Below, piece after piece: positions 19,464 through 34,000 of a DNA stretch of 64,000 bases. The notes beneath the pieces were generated by a model, which worked only from the letters and a program-made list of their open reading frames with translations, had not been told where the DNA came from and made no database searches. The number at the start of each line of letters is the position of its first letter. Positions within the stretch are counted from its first letter, which is position 1. The position numbers and the translations under genes are program-made. The stretch comes from Aphelocoma coerulescens. Taxonomy: Eukaryota; Chordata; Aves; Passeriformes; Corvidae. The stretch lies in the NCBI RefSeq assembly GCF_041296385.1, contig NW_027184085.1, positions 52,171,109-52,235,108 on the forward strand, given 5' to 3'.

Positions 19464-19850
19464 TAGGATCACAGAATTGTTCATCTTGGAAAAGAGCTCC
19501 AAGATCAAATCCAATCTTTGGCTGAGCACCATCATATCAATAAACCATAGCACTAAGTATCACACTGAGATGTTACTCAAACACCTCCAGGTATGGTGAA
19601 CCCCATCCAGCCCCATGGACCTTTGAGTGCCTAATTGGAACATGTCACTAACTACTTCCTCCTGGGCTACAGGAGGTCTGTGCTGCTCCCTGTCTACCAG
19701 CTCAGGGGACTGGTTGCCCTGTGTGTAACTGGTCTTTTTGTTAAAGACTGAGATAAAGAAGGCATTAAGTACCTCAGCCTTTTCCTCAGCCTTGGTGTCA
19801 AAGTTCCCTGCCCCATGCATACTTATGCATATTTTCATGACCCTTTATTT
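19464..19850 (-). mobile_element. Antisense CR1 copy, 3' end joined to ORF2 internal part
   Basis: The left part (19464 to about 19598) is a CR1 3' UTR in reverse, starting GGATCACAGAATTGTTCATCTT and reaching ACACCTCCAGGTATGGTGA. The right part (about 19600-19850, minus strand) encodes KAEEKAEVLNAFFISVFN and QEEVVSDMF..GTQRSMGLDGVH, the CR1 ORF2 linker just before the reverse transcriptase. The reverse transcriptase and the rest of the 3' region (well over 1 kb) are missing between them, so this is either one copy with an internal deletion or two abutting copies. Confidence 0.75.
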
Positions 19851-22800
19851 TTTTCTTCTAAGTTTCCAGAGTCTTGATTACAGAAAATTCCCAGCTATGT
19901 CTTATGCTGAGTGTGAAAACAGGTGACACAAGTATTGCCTATTTGTCACAACTCCCCAACATTCCTAGTGCTCATACTGTAGCCTATGATAGTACAAAGG
20001 AGTGTCACTTCACATGAGACATTTTAAAGCTGCAATACAATTATAAGAATGGATCTTATCTGTTACCACAAGGAAAGTCTGGGTTTTAACTGTTGTCAAA
20101 ATATCTTTTAGAAAATATTGTAATGGTACTTGGTGTTGATAAGAGTTTTCATAAATCATTAAGGTGTTATCATTAGCACAACTCTGGAAAACCACTCAGG
20201 TATTTATTATATTTAGCTAAAGAGCTTTTTTTTCAATCAGGAAGGAAAAAAATCATAATGGTTGCCACTGAAAAATGGGAAATAAACTCCCCAACCGACT
20301 TTACTAGCTTAGAAAGCTGATACTACTTTATTAGCTGCACTGGAATTATGGGGCTGTCCCCTCAAAGCATGCATGCCCTGTAACCTAACAGATCAGGTTA
20401 TATTTCTGAAAATAATACAAATCCATCACATTTCCTGAATACATGCATATATGTTAATTATTTCTGTGGATTTGTTTGGATATGGTTCCAGATCTTCTGA
20501 TAAATCTTTTCTCCTTGAGCGTATCTCAAATATGTGGCCAGGTCATAATGTACCTCTCTAATCATTCTTCGCTCTGACACACAATCCTTGTTCTCAAAAC
20601 TAAGCTATCAGCTAGTACTCATTAATCACTGATATGAGTAAACAAGGAAGCATTAGCTGAAACAAGACTTATTACTCACAGATGTAGGGAGTTAAAACAA
20701 GGCCACATTAATCTCTGACATTTGTACCAAGTACTGAACGGTACAAAACTAAGAATTAACCATGAATATAGGGATCATACACTATGTGTTAAAAGAATTT
20801 TCCGTTTTCTCCCACTGCTGCATAGACTTTTTCTTAAAGGAATATAACTTGTTTAATAACAGAAGGGTTCCCTTTTAATCTTTATATGCCTGAAAGATTT
20901 TCTGCCCTCTTTTTCCCAGTTCTCATTTATACAATAAATTAGGAATTACGTATAAAATGTTACTTTCTTTTCAAAATATTTTTATTATATTTGTGATCCT
21001 GCTGCTATATATTAAGCATGGGACTAATAAACAGATAAACTCAAGCATTAGCTATTCATTTGAAAAAGCAGGTGTTTGAATTCATATGAACTTACATCTT
21101 TAAATGATATCTATGCAATTGTCATGGAAGTCATTTATGATTCAGGTAGACCATAGTGTAAAAACAGATTATATTCAAAATGACTGTAATACTGTGGAGG
21201 TGCCCTCTGTGTCTTCTGTGGTAATAAAAGAGCTTGAAGCTTGCCAAAATTTTCTCTTCGCTAATAAAAAGACAGCAACTGGTAATCTATGTCTTTTGGT
21301 ATTGTCTAGTACTGCTGTGTTGTGCTGAAAAACAGTCACTCAGCACTGCACCTCAGAAGTATCTATTTCTTATTAACCCATTTCTAAATAAGGACAAGTT
21401 CTGTCTTCATTCAGACATTTAATGCCTTTACATTCAGGGAGGATATACAGATTCCTATGTGTTCAGAATACAGGCCTGGCTGTAAGATTCTTTATGGCCA
21501 GTTCTTTGTAATCTTCAAAAGAGCAGCGCTTTTTTTCACTTTTGTGCATACTAAAGGACCTAAAATTAGGTCCTTTCAGACCTTGAAAATATTTTTTTCT
21601 AAGAATTATCAGAGCTCTATTATGTGATCTGTTTTGATTTCACTTGATTTGGAGAACTGTTTAAATCTTCCCACTGAAATAAAAGGCCAAAAAAAGAACA
21701 TTTTACTCTGCCTGTACTCTCAGTTTGTCTGCCCTGCTGATGTAAACATAAATAAGAAAAACTTTTATCTGACATATAGTCACAATGAGGATGCCAGTGA
21801 ACTGAAGCTTTATTGGGTACTAGGCATTTGCATTGGATTGCAGCCAAAGGGATTGCTGAATTGTGGATGACTGCAGGTGCAGACTCCACCAGACTCAGGC
21901 ATCAGGTGATGACTCAAGGCATGTGCCTACAAGAAGTCTTATTTTTAAAAAATACTGTTATGTCTTCCAGCTGTACAAAAGGAGATGTCACAACTACACA
22001 TAGCAGACCCGCAGAAGGTAACACACTTCAAGTAATGCTATCACAGCTTTTATCATGTTAGAAGGTAGAGCAGCAGGAATCTCTAGTTTAGGGAAAGTGT
22101 CCACTGACATGGAGATTTAGATGTTCATTGTTACTTTATTTGTATCTAGCAAAAAGAAAAAAAAAAAGAATAGAAAAAAATTACCTATACAAGAAAGAAT
22201 AAAGAGAAAGGAAGGATTTCAGAAAGGGAGTGATCATATTTTTTATAAAGGAACTGGTGTTGTCACTTAGAACAAGTAACTAACATCCATCCACTCTGAA
22301 AAATGACATGTAATGGAGATCACAATTCCAGCTCTAAACCAGGAGGAAAACGAGGCCACAAGAGAAAGTAAAGGATGTATGTTCCTCTCCTCATGGAACA
22401 GAAATATGATTTTAAAAACAACTAAATACAAAATCCTGCCCAAATATTGGAAAACCAATCATCAAAAAAAAAAAAAAATTCCAGAGCCAAAGAAAACCAG
22501 ACCTTTTAATTTTTATTATGTGTTCTTTTCACTATTTGAGCATTCTCTAATTCACAAACCTATCATATTTACTATTAGTTTGTGCCCAGATCTTCCAAGG
22601 CATTAAAGAGTCTAAGCTGTGTTTAGGATTTCAAGCGAAGTTGGACTCCTACACAAGGATCAAAACACCTTAGAGAACATAAGACTTGAGGGAAGATTTT
22701 GATACAGTTGTTTTTTTCAGTTGCTTTATAATTTTCCTGATAAAGGCTTGATCTTGCAACACATGTATTTTTCACTTAATGCAGTTTACAGCATCAGTAA

Positions 22801-24000
22801 TGGATATCATGTTACCTGAAGTGCATAGATTCCCATGGCTCCAAACATGTACTAATTTTCGTTTTATGTAGCTCAAATGGGAGCTGTTTTTTTCTTGAAA
22901 TAAAGATTTCCTCAAAGATGAGATCCTCATTCTCTTTGTATGTAGTACAGAATATCTTTACCTTCCAGGAATTCTAAGATTCCAGATGAAAATATGACTA
23001 AGTTGGTCTTTAATGTGTGAAATAGAAAAGCAGTACATTAATGAAAAGCAGCTTAAGCAACTACACTTTCCTGGTTTCCACACCATTAATTTAGCTGAGT
23101 CAAAGCACTATTAAGTACAAAAGATAATTTGTGCATTGCAAGTCTAATTTTAATTCATGTTGCCATTTGTAATGCATTTGATTTAGGTTCAAGTTTAAAT
23201 GATGCACTGTCACAACACCTGACCAAAGATCACCTAACATGTTCAGGACAAACTCATGAGGCCACAAATTTCTAATTTCACTCTGGATGGAGATGTGGCT
23301 TTTCGCACTGCAGTGAAGAATATTCTAGATGTTGAATGAGGTTCAGGATGCTTAGTGAAAATAAACAGCTTTAACATGACCTAAGAATACTGACACAAAA
23401 TCCCAGTGTGCTGTTTGCATGAGTCTTTTTCTTCTGTAAGACTGTCAGTACAGTTTGATGGTTTTAGTTTCCCCATAAAGGGCCACAGAGCTCTCTGATG
23501 ATGGCAAAAGGTACTCAGTGGTCCTTCTGGTGAATCCTTCCCGCCCCCACAGACCTACACACTCTGCCCCTTTAGATGTCTCTGATGAGCAATATGGTTT
23601 GTCCTAAAACCACCAGGAGGGAATAGCAGGAGGAACTGTTTGGCTACTTAAATAATGTGTTGATTCCAGGGATAGAGGAGTTGTGATCATTCTGATCGAC
23701 TTTGGCACATACACTGGCCTGCAAAAGGGTTTAAAATACTGCTGGAGACTGGCTCAACTGGTTACAGGCAGCTCCCAGGTGCACGTTCCCCTTGGCAGGG
23801 ACACCTGCAGAGCATGTCCAGCCTGAAGACAGTGAACAAGTTCTTTTGGAGAGGTGAGTAAAAATACTAAGATCCAGTTATGTATGGGGATAAAATCCTA
23901 AAGGAGCCCCAGAGGAGCTTGTTGATTTGTAACTGTTCATTCTGTAAGGCCAAAGACTGCAAACACATACATTTCTAGATGAACCTGCTTATATTATAGC
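19851..24000. other. Non-coding AT-rich DNA
   Basis: No gene or transposon recognised. A-rich runs lie at about 22150-22180 and 22464-22479. Open frames are all under 100 codons with no domain. Confidence 0.5.
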
Positions 24001-27000
24001 CCTTTAGACCTGCTTATGTTATATTGCATTGACAATATTTAGACACTGTACTAGCAATAAATATAGTCATAATAATCCACTTAATTAGTGTTGTACTTCT
24101 CACACCTTACTGCTAGTCTTCTCTCTACTACTCTGTTACAAGTTCTCAGTGGCATGGTTGGCAAAGTCTTTTATAGCATGCAAAAAATGTCTAAACCCCT
24201 TCTACATATCCGTCCTCAGCACAACTGATGGTAGGGTAACCAAGGTGGATGGGTTTTTTTGACTCTTCTAACTCCTTAAAACGTGTGGAACTCCTTCTTC
24301 CTCACCTCAGGCTATCCTATTGTTTTGCTTGTGTGCCCTCTCCTCAACCCTGGTGTAGATGGTTTTGACTGCCTCACATATGTCAAAGCAGATTTAGACA
24401 ATGAATGATGCTGTCAGGCACTGCCACATTGAAAATCGCTCTGAGCAAATGTATTATTTTTCAAGTGATGAGGAATCAGGGAGGAAAAAAGAATTCATAA
24501 ACATACAAAAATGGAGGTGGTTTCCATGAACGTTGCAGCATGCACAGCACTATGATCTTGTCAAGTGGCTGCAGAATGCTCATGCTTTATCTTCCCTTGC
24601 ATTCCTTCTGAAGCAAACAGGACTAATAGAAATGTGAATTCTATTAGCTTTTGCACAGTGCTCATAACAGCCTGTGCCAGTCAGACCTACTACTTGAGAA
24701 AGAAATTAATTTTAAACGCAAAGGCTCAAATGACCTTAAAACACTTCCAGTAAGAGAATTTCGTTATTTCAAGTATATTTGAAGCTATTTTTCTGAGTAT
24801 TCAGGGTTCATCATAAATCAATTTGTGTCTTTTTTAGTATAAGTTGATGTAGAAAACTGTAATTATATCTCATTGTACAGCAAAGATTTTACTGTCAAAT
24901 TTGACAAATCAGATAGAGGTTACAAGTTCCCATTTACTTTGAAGAACCTGAGTATCAGTGAGGGCAAGAGTAAGATATTCATGAAGTTTTTACGTTCCCA
25001 AAACATAGCATATAATAAAAATTGACATTTTAAAAAAAGTCTACAGTGTGGCAGCATCTTGAATATAATTAATAAGTTTATCAGCACCTATACCTTAAGG
25101 CATCCTTCTTTGCATGGAACTATGACTAAACACTGAGGGCTGCATAAGCTGAGACAGGCTGAGAATTCATTCCTTCTACCTGGAGTGTGGCAGAAACAGC
25201 TCTGAAGAGCATGCACATCAGCATGTCTACATGCCTTGGCCTGGCTCCAACCCCTGTTATAACTGTACTGCAAGAGAGAATGAGAGCAGCAATAAAAGGC
25301 TATCAACTAAGGTAAAACTATGACCATAAATAGAGATTTCAAAAGCAATTGCAAATATTTAACATAGCTTTAAATAACTTGTTTGATGTATTCTCATCAA
25401 TAGATGAGAATAGATAGGCTTTTTTTCATTGTCATAATTCTGAATTTAGGTCTTAAATAAATTTACAATTCCAATTACAAATTCTTCCCAATTTGAATTT
25501 TTAAACCATATAAGCCAGAAATTCAATATATGTTTTACATTCAGGTACAGAGACTGCTTTTCCTTAAGAACTTTTTGGCAATAAAACTTAGGTAGAGTTT
25601 TACTTCCTTTGGTTTTTCTTTGAATATTTTCTGAAGATGCCCTAATTGTAGCACTCCAATACAAAGGCAAAACTTCTGGGGAAAAGCATTCAGATTAAGA
25701 CTGAAGAGTATGTAGGTAAAAATGAGCAATAGAGAAAGACTGAAGGTGAGTACATGAAGGCAAAATGAGTTGATAAACTCATTACTGCTTTGCTGTTCCT
25801 CCTGTGAACAGAAGGTATACTGAATTGTATTTAACTTCAAGTCTTGTGAAAAAAATGCAACAATTTTGTTATTAAGGAAAGCAAAGTAAGTCTAGTGTGT
25901 TTGAACACTCTTTAGAAGATAGATATCACTGTCCTAGAGCTTGTCTCACTTTCTGGTTTAATGACTGATATTTCATACTGGTATATCAAAAGTGAACATC
26001 ATTAAAATAAATGTATATTGGTATAAATATACCAATACTAGAAAAACAGAATCACTGAATTTCTCTCCCAGGAACTCATATTCTGTGAAAGAAGTTACCA
26101 TATTTACATTAACTCTTTTGAATGGTAGCAGCAGTTGGTATATTTAAGCCAAAGCTTCAAAATAATCTTAAGGGCTTTGCAGAAAGAAATGCAATAACAA
26201 TGGAGGAACAGCTGCTGGATTTCTTTGGAAAAGCTTTGGCCTATTTAAAAAGAAACTCTATAACTTAAGCATTATCATTAACTTCAGGGAAGTTCTTTGA
26301 TAACCTCTGAGAGGAATTTTAGTCCTTTCAAGGTGTACAGTAGAAAAGATGTGTATGAATTATGATCTGACTATGCTGTCATTGCACTATTATTGTCAGC
26401 ATAAAAGCTGATTAGTCAAGATATTGAAAGAGTTTGGCCCGAACATAGAACTCTATCTGATCATTCTGCTCTGTCAATGGCAAAGACCTGCGTGCACAGT
26501 GATTGGTTAAAACCCCCACAAAATCAAAGACACTATGGATTCTGGTGCTGAACTAAAAATAATTTTTTTTCCCTGAAGATCAAAATTACAGAACTTGAAC
26601 TTTTTATCAAGATAAGCAGTATTAATGGTTATAGTGTAGAATACTAGTAAGCTAATTAAACATCTCTAAACAAACAAATCCACTAAAAGTCTCAAAAAAA
26701 AAAAAAAAAAAAAAGTCCTGAATCACAGCATTAAAAAATACTTAAATACTTGGATAAACAAGTAAATTAACAAAAAATAAAAAAAAAAAATAAGGAAAAG
26801 GGAAAAGCAATATGACAAGTAGAGGTTCTGTCAGTGTTTTTGGATGAATGTGTCCCACAATTTCTGCAGTAATAAGACTGAGATCATGACAGTTGGCCTG
26901 TATGTACAATGCTGTGATTCCCATTGTTTCTTAGCAGCTTGTAAGTGACTGTGGTCTTTCTTGAGGGGTCAGCTGGAAATCCAGCCTTAGAAGAATTGTC

Positions 27001-28867
27001 CCCAGAGATAATAGCTAAGTTTCAAAGTTAAAGAAAAACATATCATAACTACTGCCCTTTTAAAAAGCCCACATAACCTCTCCACTTCCAAAACTCTTTG
27101 CTGTTCTTTTCCATGCAGGTTTTTGTGCTGAGCCTTTACTCCCTTTAAAGAGACATGCTAATCTACGACTTCTTTTCATTGGCTTTTGACTTATTTCTTG
27201 TGCCAGATCGTTGAAGATGAGGAATTCTTGCAAATCATCCTAACTTTATATATAACTGCAGATAGTTTTCTTTAGAGATTTGATATATTCGGTGAAGCCT
27301 GAACATACTGTTGATTAGTCACAGAGGAGGTGTATTTTTAAATTGCTGAAGTTCAGGCGAACTGGAACAGAAATTTCGTTGATAGGATTTGTGTATCTCT
27401 CTCCCACACAGAGTTTTGCAAATCTCCCCGAAAAGAAAAAAGAAAAATAAACCAAACACAGGGCACAGAGATATTTCACACAACTTGTTTCTTGGACTTC
27501 AAATTAGTGGGAATTAGTTTAATGGCAAATTACTTTGGGGAAAAAACCTTAGTACTCTACATTGTTCATACATACAATTTAAAAATCCTCTGTCATATTC
27601 CATAAGTGTTTTTTCTGAATTTGGGCAGGGTTTGGCTCTTAAAATGCCTGAATTTGCTCAGAGAAGGAAATACCAGCATTTACTTACAGAAGGACTTGAA
27701 TATTTGATTATAGGTGACTGTCATGATATTTTTTAAGCAGAATTATTATGTGTCAGTTCAAGTTGGTCCACTACAAGCTTACATGTACAGAAATTGAATA
27801 ATATTGTATTTACACATCTTTATTACAACCTATTACAAGTTGTTATTGTCAACACTAAATGAGATATTTCTTGTGATTCAGTGTCTGGATGTAGCTAGAA
27901 TATTATGCCACATAAGTTTTTTGTATTGACAGTATAATTAAACTGCTTTCATATTCTTTGTTGACTCAGATTTTGAGGTGCTGGTGGGTATAAATCTCCA
28001 TGTCAGACTGTAAATTTAATTTTTACTTTTCAACCCAGTGTTGTACTCCTTCTCCTGAGTTTAAATTGATAGAGCATCTTTGACAACAGTTCTCCCTGTG
28101 GATGTTCTGTCTTCACAGCAGCTGTAATATCAGAAGGTTTGGTACCTACAGCAGAATGCAAATAACTTCTCAAGTTAAAAGCAGCAGTATCAGTAGGTAA
28201 GGAATGGATTCCATACTGCTTCAGTACTGGTAGTAACAGTACAGAAGCTCATTTAGAGCTCCAAGTATAATATTTTTCCTGTGGCCCCTTCCTTTTGCTT
28301 TCTCTGTGATGCACTTGCACAGGAAACCCTCTTTGTATGGGTAAGGGAGAGCAGATGTTTCTGGGCACTGACCCTTAACATGTCATCCAGGGACTCCTTC
28401 GGGAGCCCAGGATAGGGAGTGGGCTTCTGGACCTCAATTCGTTATTTTACAGCCACACTGGGCTGACTGTTCCAGAAGTAAAGCAATCTTTTAGTTGGTA
28501 TTTCTCTAAATGGAGGGAGAGAAGCATGGGCATCTATCATTTTTCCAGGAGTAGTCGCAGTGGGAGAAGTCCAGCTGTGGACAGAGTACCTCATAAGCAT
28601 TAAGATTCAACAAAAGTGTGCATATGATTTCATAAATGCACATTTAACTTTGAGACTTAGAGCTTTGTTGGTCCAGAGAAAGTGAACAGGTCTGCAGAGA
28701 AGTGATTCATTGAAAAAGCTTAGAACCTATAGAATGTGTCCTATAATATGAAAGACTGAAGGTAGTGCAAGATGAAAAACAAAACAAAATAAATTCCTGC
28801 TTTCTGTAGAATTTTAAAAATATCTTTTTTTCTTTTGTCCAGCCTTATAAAAATAAAAATCTATTAC
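24001..28867. other. Non-coding AT-rich DNA with poly(A) runs
   Basis: Nothing recognised. A 21-nt A run occupies 26694-26714 and further A-rich sequence lies at 26772-26792. Frames of up to 99 codons (25541-25840 minus) look spurious. Confidence 0.5.
26694..26714. repeat. Poly(A) run, 21 nt
   Basis: Uninterrupted A run. No processed gene or LINE body is recognisable directly upstream on the plus strand, so it is probably simple sequence. Confidence 0.8.
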
Positions 28868-29250
28868 CGCAGGCCTGGTTCCTACGGTATAGCACCGTGT
28901 CCCGCAGCCATAGGGAGGCGGAGGAGAGAAGATCCAGCAGGCAGGAGTTGTGCAGCAAGATTGATTTATTTAATTATTTTACAAACTCTTTTATAGACTT
29001 TTTTCTTCATAGCCTAATTTGACAAAGGGCCAGCCACCCCCTTGGGGGTGATTGGCTAAAATCCTAAAACATCCATTGTCAAAATATTTTTCTACTATAC
29101 CATAAACAAGACTTTTCAAGGTTGCAGGTGTCTGGGTTGTTTACATTCCCTGCCACCTCTTCTGTGAGAGAGAAAAGTCTCTCACGGACTTAGAAAATAA
29201 CAAGAAAATCCTCGCTAGCAGCATTTTTGTATCTACAAAAATCCAGTTCC
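28868..29250 (-). mobile_element. ERVK-like solo LTR or LTR fragment, antisense
   Basis: In reverse complement this stretch has ordered promoter elements of an LTR: a CCAAT box in TAGCCAATCACC (29049-29060), TATAAAAGAG (about 28987-28996), AATAAA (28965-28970), then a CpG-bearing R/U5 region ending near 28868. The sequence resembles an LTR family widespread in songbirds. Ends are approximate, no target duplication was found, and no internal gag/pol adjoins. Confidence 0.6.
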
Positions 29251-32200
29251 AGTTTTTGGGTTTGGATTCGTTTATTTTCCCTGGTTTTTTATTGCTTTTC
29301 TTTCCATGCCTCTGGAGGGAAAAAAAAAAAAGGCATTTTCATTAGGTGACTTTTTCATTTATTTAATTATTTTTACTATTTAGAAAAAGTTGATGAAATA
29401 TCTCGACTAGTCAAGAAATAGATACTGGGAAATGGCTTCTTAATTAAGTGGGACAAATAACATTTAAATCAGTGAACTGCAGAAGTGTTTCCTAATGTAA
29501 AATCTTAGCATGTATAAGTTCTTGACAGATAGTTGAGTCTCTGAGAAGTGTCATCTGAGAAAAAGAATTGTGACAATAGCAGAAGGGTTGGAAACTTCTT
29601 TCTTCCTCATACAAGCATGATATGGCAAGACAAAACAAGATAATATCTGTTTTGCTAATGTAATTGTATATTGTGTCACAATAATTTCCTAATGCAATGA
29701 ATGTGAGTAATATCAATTTGTGATCCATTAAATAAACATAGTGACATAGAAAAAAGACAAAAACCTTGTACAAATTTTTTTCTCAATCAGAATACAAAAC
29801 CACAGCTGCCTTTCTGAAGTTATGTTAGGATTATGACTACATTGGTAACTTTCAAATTTTACAGATTTCTAAAGCTCAGGCAAATTAGTAATTATTTTTT
29901 CATCCAGTCCTAGCCAGAATACATTCCATTAAACTGGAAGATAAGATTTATGATGTTGTCTCCTTCAGAAACAATGACTGCATAACAAATAGAGAAATAA
30001 GCTTTTGATTTACATTTTTTATATTTTGAACAAGCTATGTGCACCGGAGTTGTACTCTTCCTGTTACCTGCCTATAAATCCTTCTCAAGTTTAGCATGAA
30101 AACTGTGATTAGGAGAAGTTAAGAAGGGAGTTCTGAGTATACATGAGTAAAAGTCACAGAGCAGATGAAAAGGACAAGTGTTCCTTCTTGCATCCTGTCC
30201 TCAGTGACACTTCTTATTGCGTATTGCTGACTTTGCTGAGTTAAGCTTAACTCTTCTCTGAAGCTAGTACCACTGCAAGAGAAAAGAAAATACTTAACGT
30301 GCATTCATAGAACAGCTTGGACTCTACAGCCTTTTGTACTCACTTATTTCTGCATGTGTTCAGACACAGAAAAGAAACCATCACTGTTGTGCACTAGACA
30401 TATTCAGAATAGATTACCCCTCTTCAGACCCATTTTTAGTAACTAAGAAGCCCAGGGAAAGTCTAACTGTTACAGATTCAAGGTACTTTATCTAGTGTCT
30501 TAAGGTGTCATCAATAATGCTGCACAATCAAACGGTATCAAGCTTTTCTTTTTCTTGCAGACTACTACTTATGTGCAGCAAGCTTTTAAGCAGTAAACAT
30601 TTACAGGTTATTGGAGGAAGCAAATACCAGGACTTTAGCTTGTCTGATGAGCAACCCACATGCACTCAACAAACTCCTAGATGCTGTTAAAGACTAAAAA
30701 ATCTGCTTAAAATTGTTTCGTACTATAATGAACTATGATCAATTATTCATTCCTGGACATCTTGGCCTATTATTCAGCACGGTGTAAGTGCAATTCTCTT
30801 ACTGTGAGGATGCATGTAGCAGTGCACAGATATAAGCAGATTAATGTTTCTCTCAAAGACAGCTACATCCTATTGGAAATTAGCAGAAATGAAGCAAATT
30901 CAGTTTTTATTACAGACAGCCTCAAACAGTTACATGAGCGGGTAAGAGGGGAAGGGAGATGACAGTCTGATGTCCAAGTCCCTCTTTGGCTGGTTTTCAG
31001 CACTTAAGGGACTTGTAAATTCAGCTTTGCAAAAGACCCTCTTTCTCTTATCCAAAAATCAATATGTGTTACTGGTAATAAATATGATGGTTTGGTTTTT
31101 CCTGTCTGGACTGGAGACTGCCTACTTTCTAAATAAATTTTCATCACCACCTACCGGTCATTAGTGTCAGGAATCCACTTTACAGTTTCCATGAATCTAA
31201 TATGATTGGCTTAAAATATACTCTTCTCTCTTTCACGACACCCTTTTCAAACAGTCTTATGCAGTAAGCAAATTTATTACATATCAGGAATCATTGCTAG
31301 GGATTTAGGAGTCTGAATTTTGTTGCATATTTTACTATCTCACCACTTACTGTTGTTATATATGGTAACATTTTGGGAACAGATGTATACGTAAACTCAT
31401 GAGCCTCAGAAAAATCTATAAACTCTGCTGATAACAATATAAGCCCACTACTAGTAGTGCATCAGTAACCCATATTTAAGACAGGAAGATGTAGTTATTT
31501 ATTCAAAGCGAATTCTTGTGTTTAAAATAACTCCATCATGAGATTTTTCTCCAGTGAATTTTACCCATTCTCTTGAGCTGAAAAAATATGCCTCTAACTC
31601 GATAAAATCTTCTATGGAGCTCAGCTGAATGTAACCCATTCTAATGCAATTATCCTTGTTTCATTTAGAAGAGTGATCATCCTGATGGCTCAGAGTATTT
31701 CTTCTTTAATACGTGAGAGCATTTACATTTCATTAACATGCAAAGGATTTCCTTAGAGTATTTTGTGATAACTAAAAAAACCCCAACAACCATATCAAGG
31801 AATCCAGACAATCCTTTCTTTGTGCAATCTCAGCAGAGTTAATAGGACAGTAAGTAAAAATGTTACACTAGATGTATTTTTTTTTTAACATGGATACTGT
31901 CCTTTCCTTATGTAGGTATAAAATTATAAAGATGTTGTTGGGTTAGGTTAAAGATTTCAAGAGTTTTTACTATAGGAAGCCTATAGGAACTTTTATTAGG
32001 TACCAGTAAAGTAATATATATTTTGCTACCATTTGATACAAAATTCAGGTGTGTGTAATAATGTAAAAAAGTCATTGTTGGCAATGACTCCCTTTGTGGG
32101 AATCCCTACGTACCTGTGGAAACTATTTCCTCTCTTTACTTCTGTGCAGAATTTTGACAGCATGGATGTGCAGCAGATATCTTCAATTCCTTGCCCAGAA

Positions 32201-34000
32201 AGAGCAAGCACTTTAGTTATGTGGAAAGTTAAACTGAATGCAAGATACATGTCAAATTTTTTTAAAACATACTTATTTTAAATATGTGCAGGTAGCTGGA
32301 GTCAGCTTGCATACAAGGTCTAAAAATAACAGTATTTGAATTTCTTCTCTGAAGACAAAGAGTTCCTATGTGTAATGCAGATGCTTGACTATCTGCAAGT
32401 CATCTAACAACAAGTCCTGGGTTCTCAGGACAAAACAAACTGGAAGGAATCCTTATGAGGGTAAACATGATGCAGGGCGAGCTGCTGGGGGTGACACAAA
32501 CAGCTCATGTCAGTTCTCAGTGTTACTCTGCAAGGCATCCAGGACCTGTAGGACACCATGGTGGAGCTTCCAGAGTGCTGGAATGAATACAGCCTGCTTC
32601 ATGATTATCACACTGAAGTATTGATTACAGCTCTTATTCTGTTGCAGGTGCAGCACAACAGAGATTCTGCTAGAACAGAAGTACAAAACAGCAATCCTGT
32701 AAGAAGACGGCAAAAGTTTTGCTCCTATGGAAATATTAGAAATAGAGTTTTCTAATGTGCCTCAGTGTGCTTTTGGTGGATGGGAAACACTTGATGTGTA
32801 TTTTATGGGAAATGAAGGATGGGAAGTGAGACATAATAGAAACCTTTATGGTTTTTTCTGGACTTTTTGTTGATGTGAGGGTCACTTCGCAATCACAGTT
32901 CTTCTTGTTCTTTCTGGTACAGTTTGTTTGTTGTCTTGTAACACAGTGTGATTTTTACACTACACAAAATGCTTGCCTCTGGGAGTAAAAGATTTTTTTT
33001 TTTAAATTAATGTTTCAGTGCTTTGATTCCAAAGGATTTTTCCTTCTAACACTTACTTAAAGAGCAATAAAGAAAACTAGATGGGGTTCCCCAAGATAAA
33101 TGCTGATATTTACCTTCTTGATTATCTGACATGTCATGTTTCTCATGCTTCTTCTGCTCTTGCTGTACTTCAGCTTTTGCTATTGGAAGAGGCATTTTGA
33201 TGTGGATTTGGACATATTGTGTCAGCAAGGTATATAAAAAATGGACACTGAGCAATAACATTTTCCTTCATCACGATGAAGCTAGAAAGGAGCACACTAC
33301 GAAACAGAGCAAATTAATTTTACTCCTAAACTCCTATCTGATTAAACTTTATGTTTATAGTGTGCAAGACCTCTTGCAGCCAGTCCAGAATCCTTAGGAA
33401 ATGGCATCTGCATGGACAAACTTCCTCAGAAGAAGGAAGTTGTCCGAGGACAGTTTCTGTCAATATTTTCTCTGTTTCCCTCGTGATTTTTGAGATTTTC
33501 TTGGGTGGGAGGGGTGCTGATATTCAGTTAATTTTCTTCACATGGATGTGTCTTATTAATATAATCAGCAGTAATTTCAAATGAAACATATTCTTATGTT
33601 TGCCTAATATTAACCATTTACAACCATTACTAGTAAGTGCAAATGCTGCTGCCTGTGGAAGATGTTCTAATTTTCCAAATGGAGTAATTCAGATCAAAGA
33701 GAAGCAATGAAGAGCCTTTTTTCTACAATGATATAGGCCCTGTAATTTAAAGTCTAGTTTGCACAGATTCAAACTTTAAAAATTCGATTTTCCTAATATA
33801 TATAAATTGGTAGAAGCTAAATATTAGACAAAACGGAAATAGAAAAGGAAGAGAGATCTAAAACTCTGCAAGTCCTATTTGCTGCAGAAAACTTTGAAGA
33901 CTTGATTATTGATCAGCAAAAGGGTGAAAGAAAACATAGAAGGCAGAAATAATCTGACTACTGATGAAAAATTTGAATTTACTCTTTACTTTGGAAGAAG
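29251..34000. other. Non-coding AT-rich DNA
   Basis: No gene or further transposon recognised. Overlapping frames at 32026-32281 and 32385-32755 occur on both strands without coding signals. Confidence 0.5.

Noticed and set aside
26694..26714. Poly(A) run as the tail of a processed pseudogene.
   Set aside because: No recognisable coding or UTR sequence upstream and no target duplication seen.
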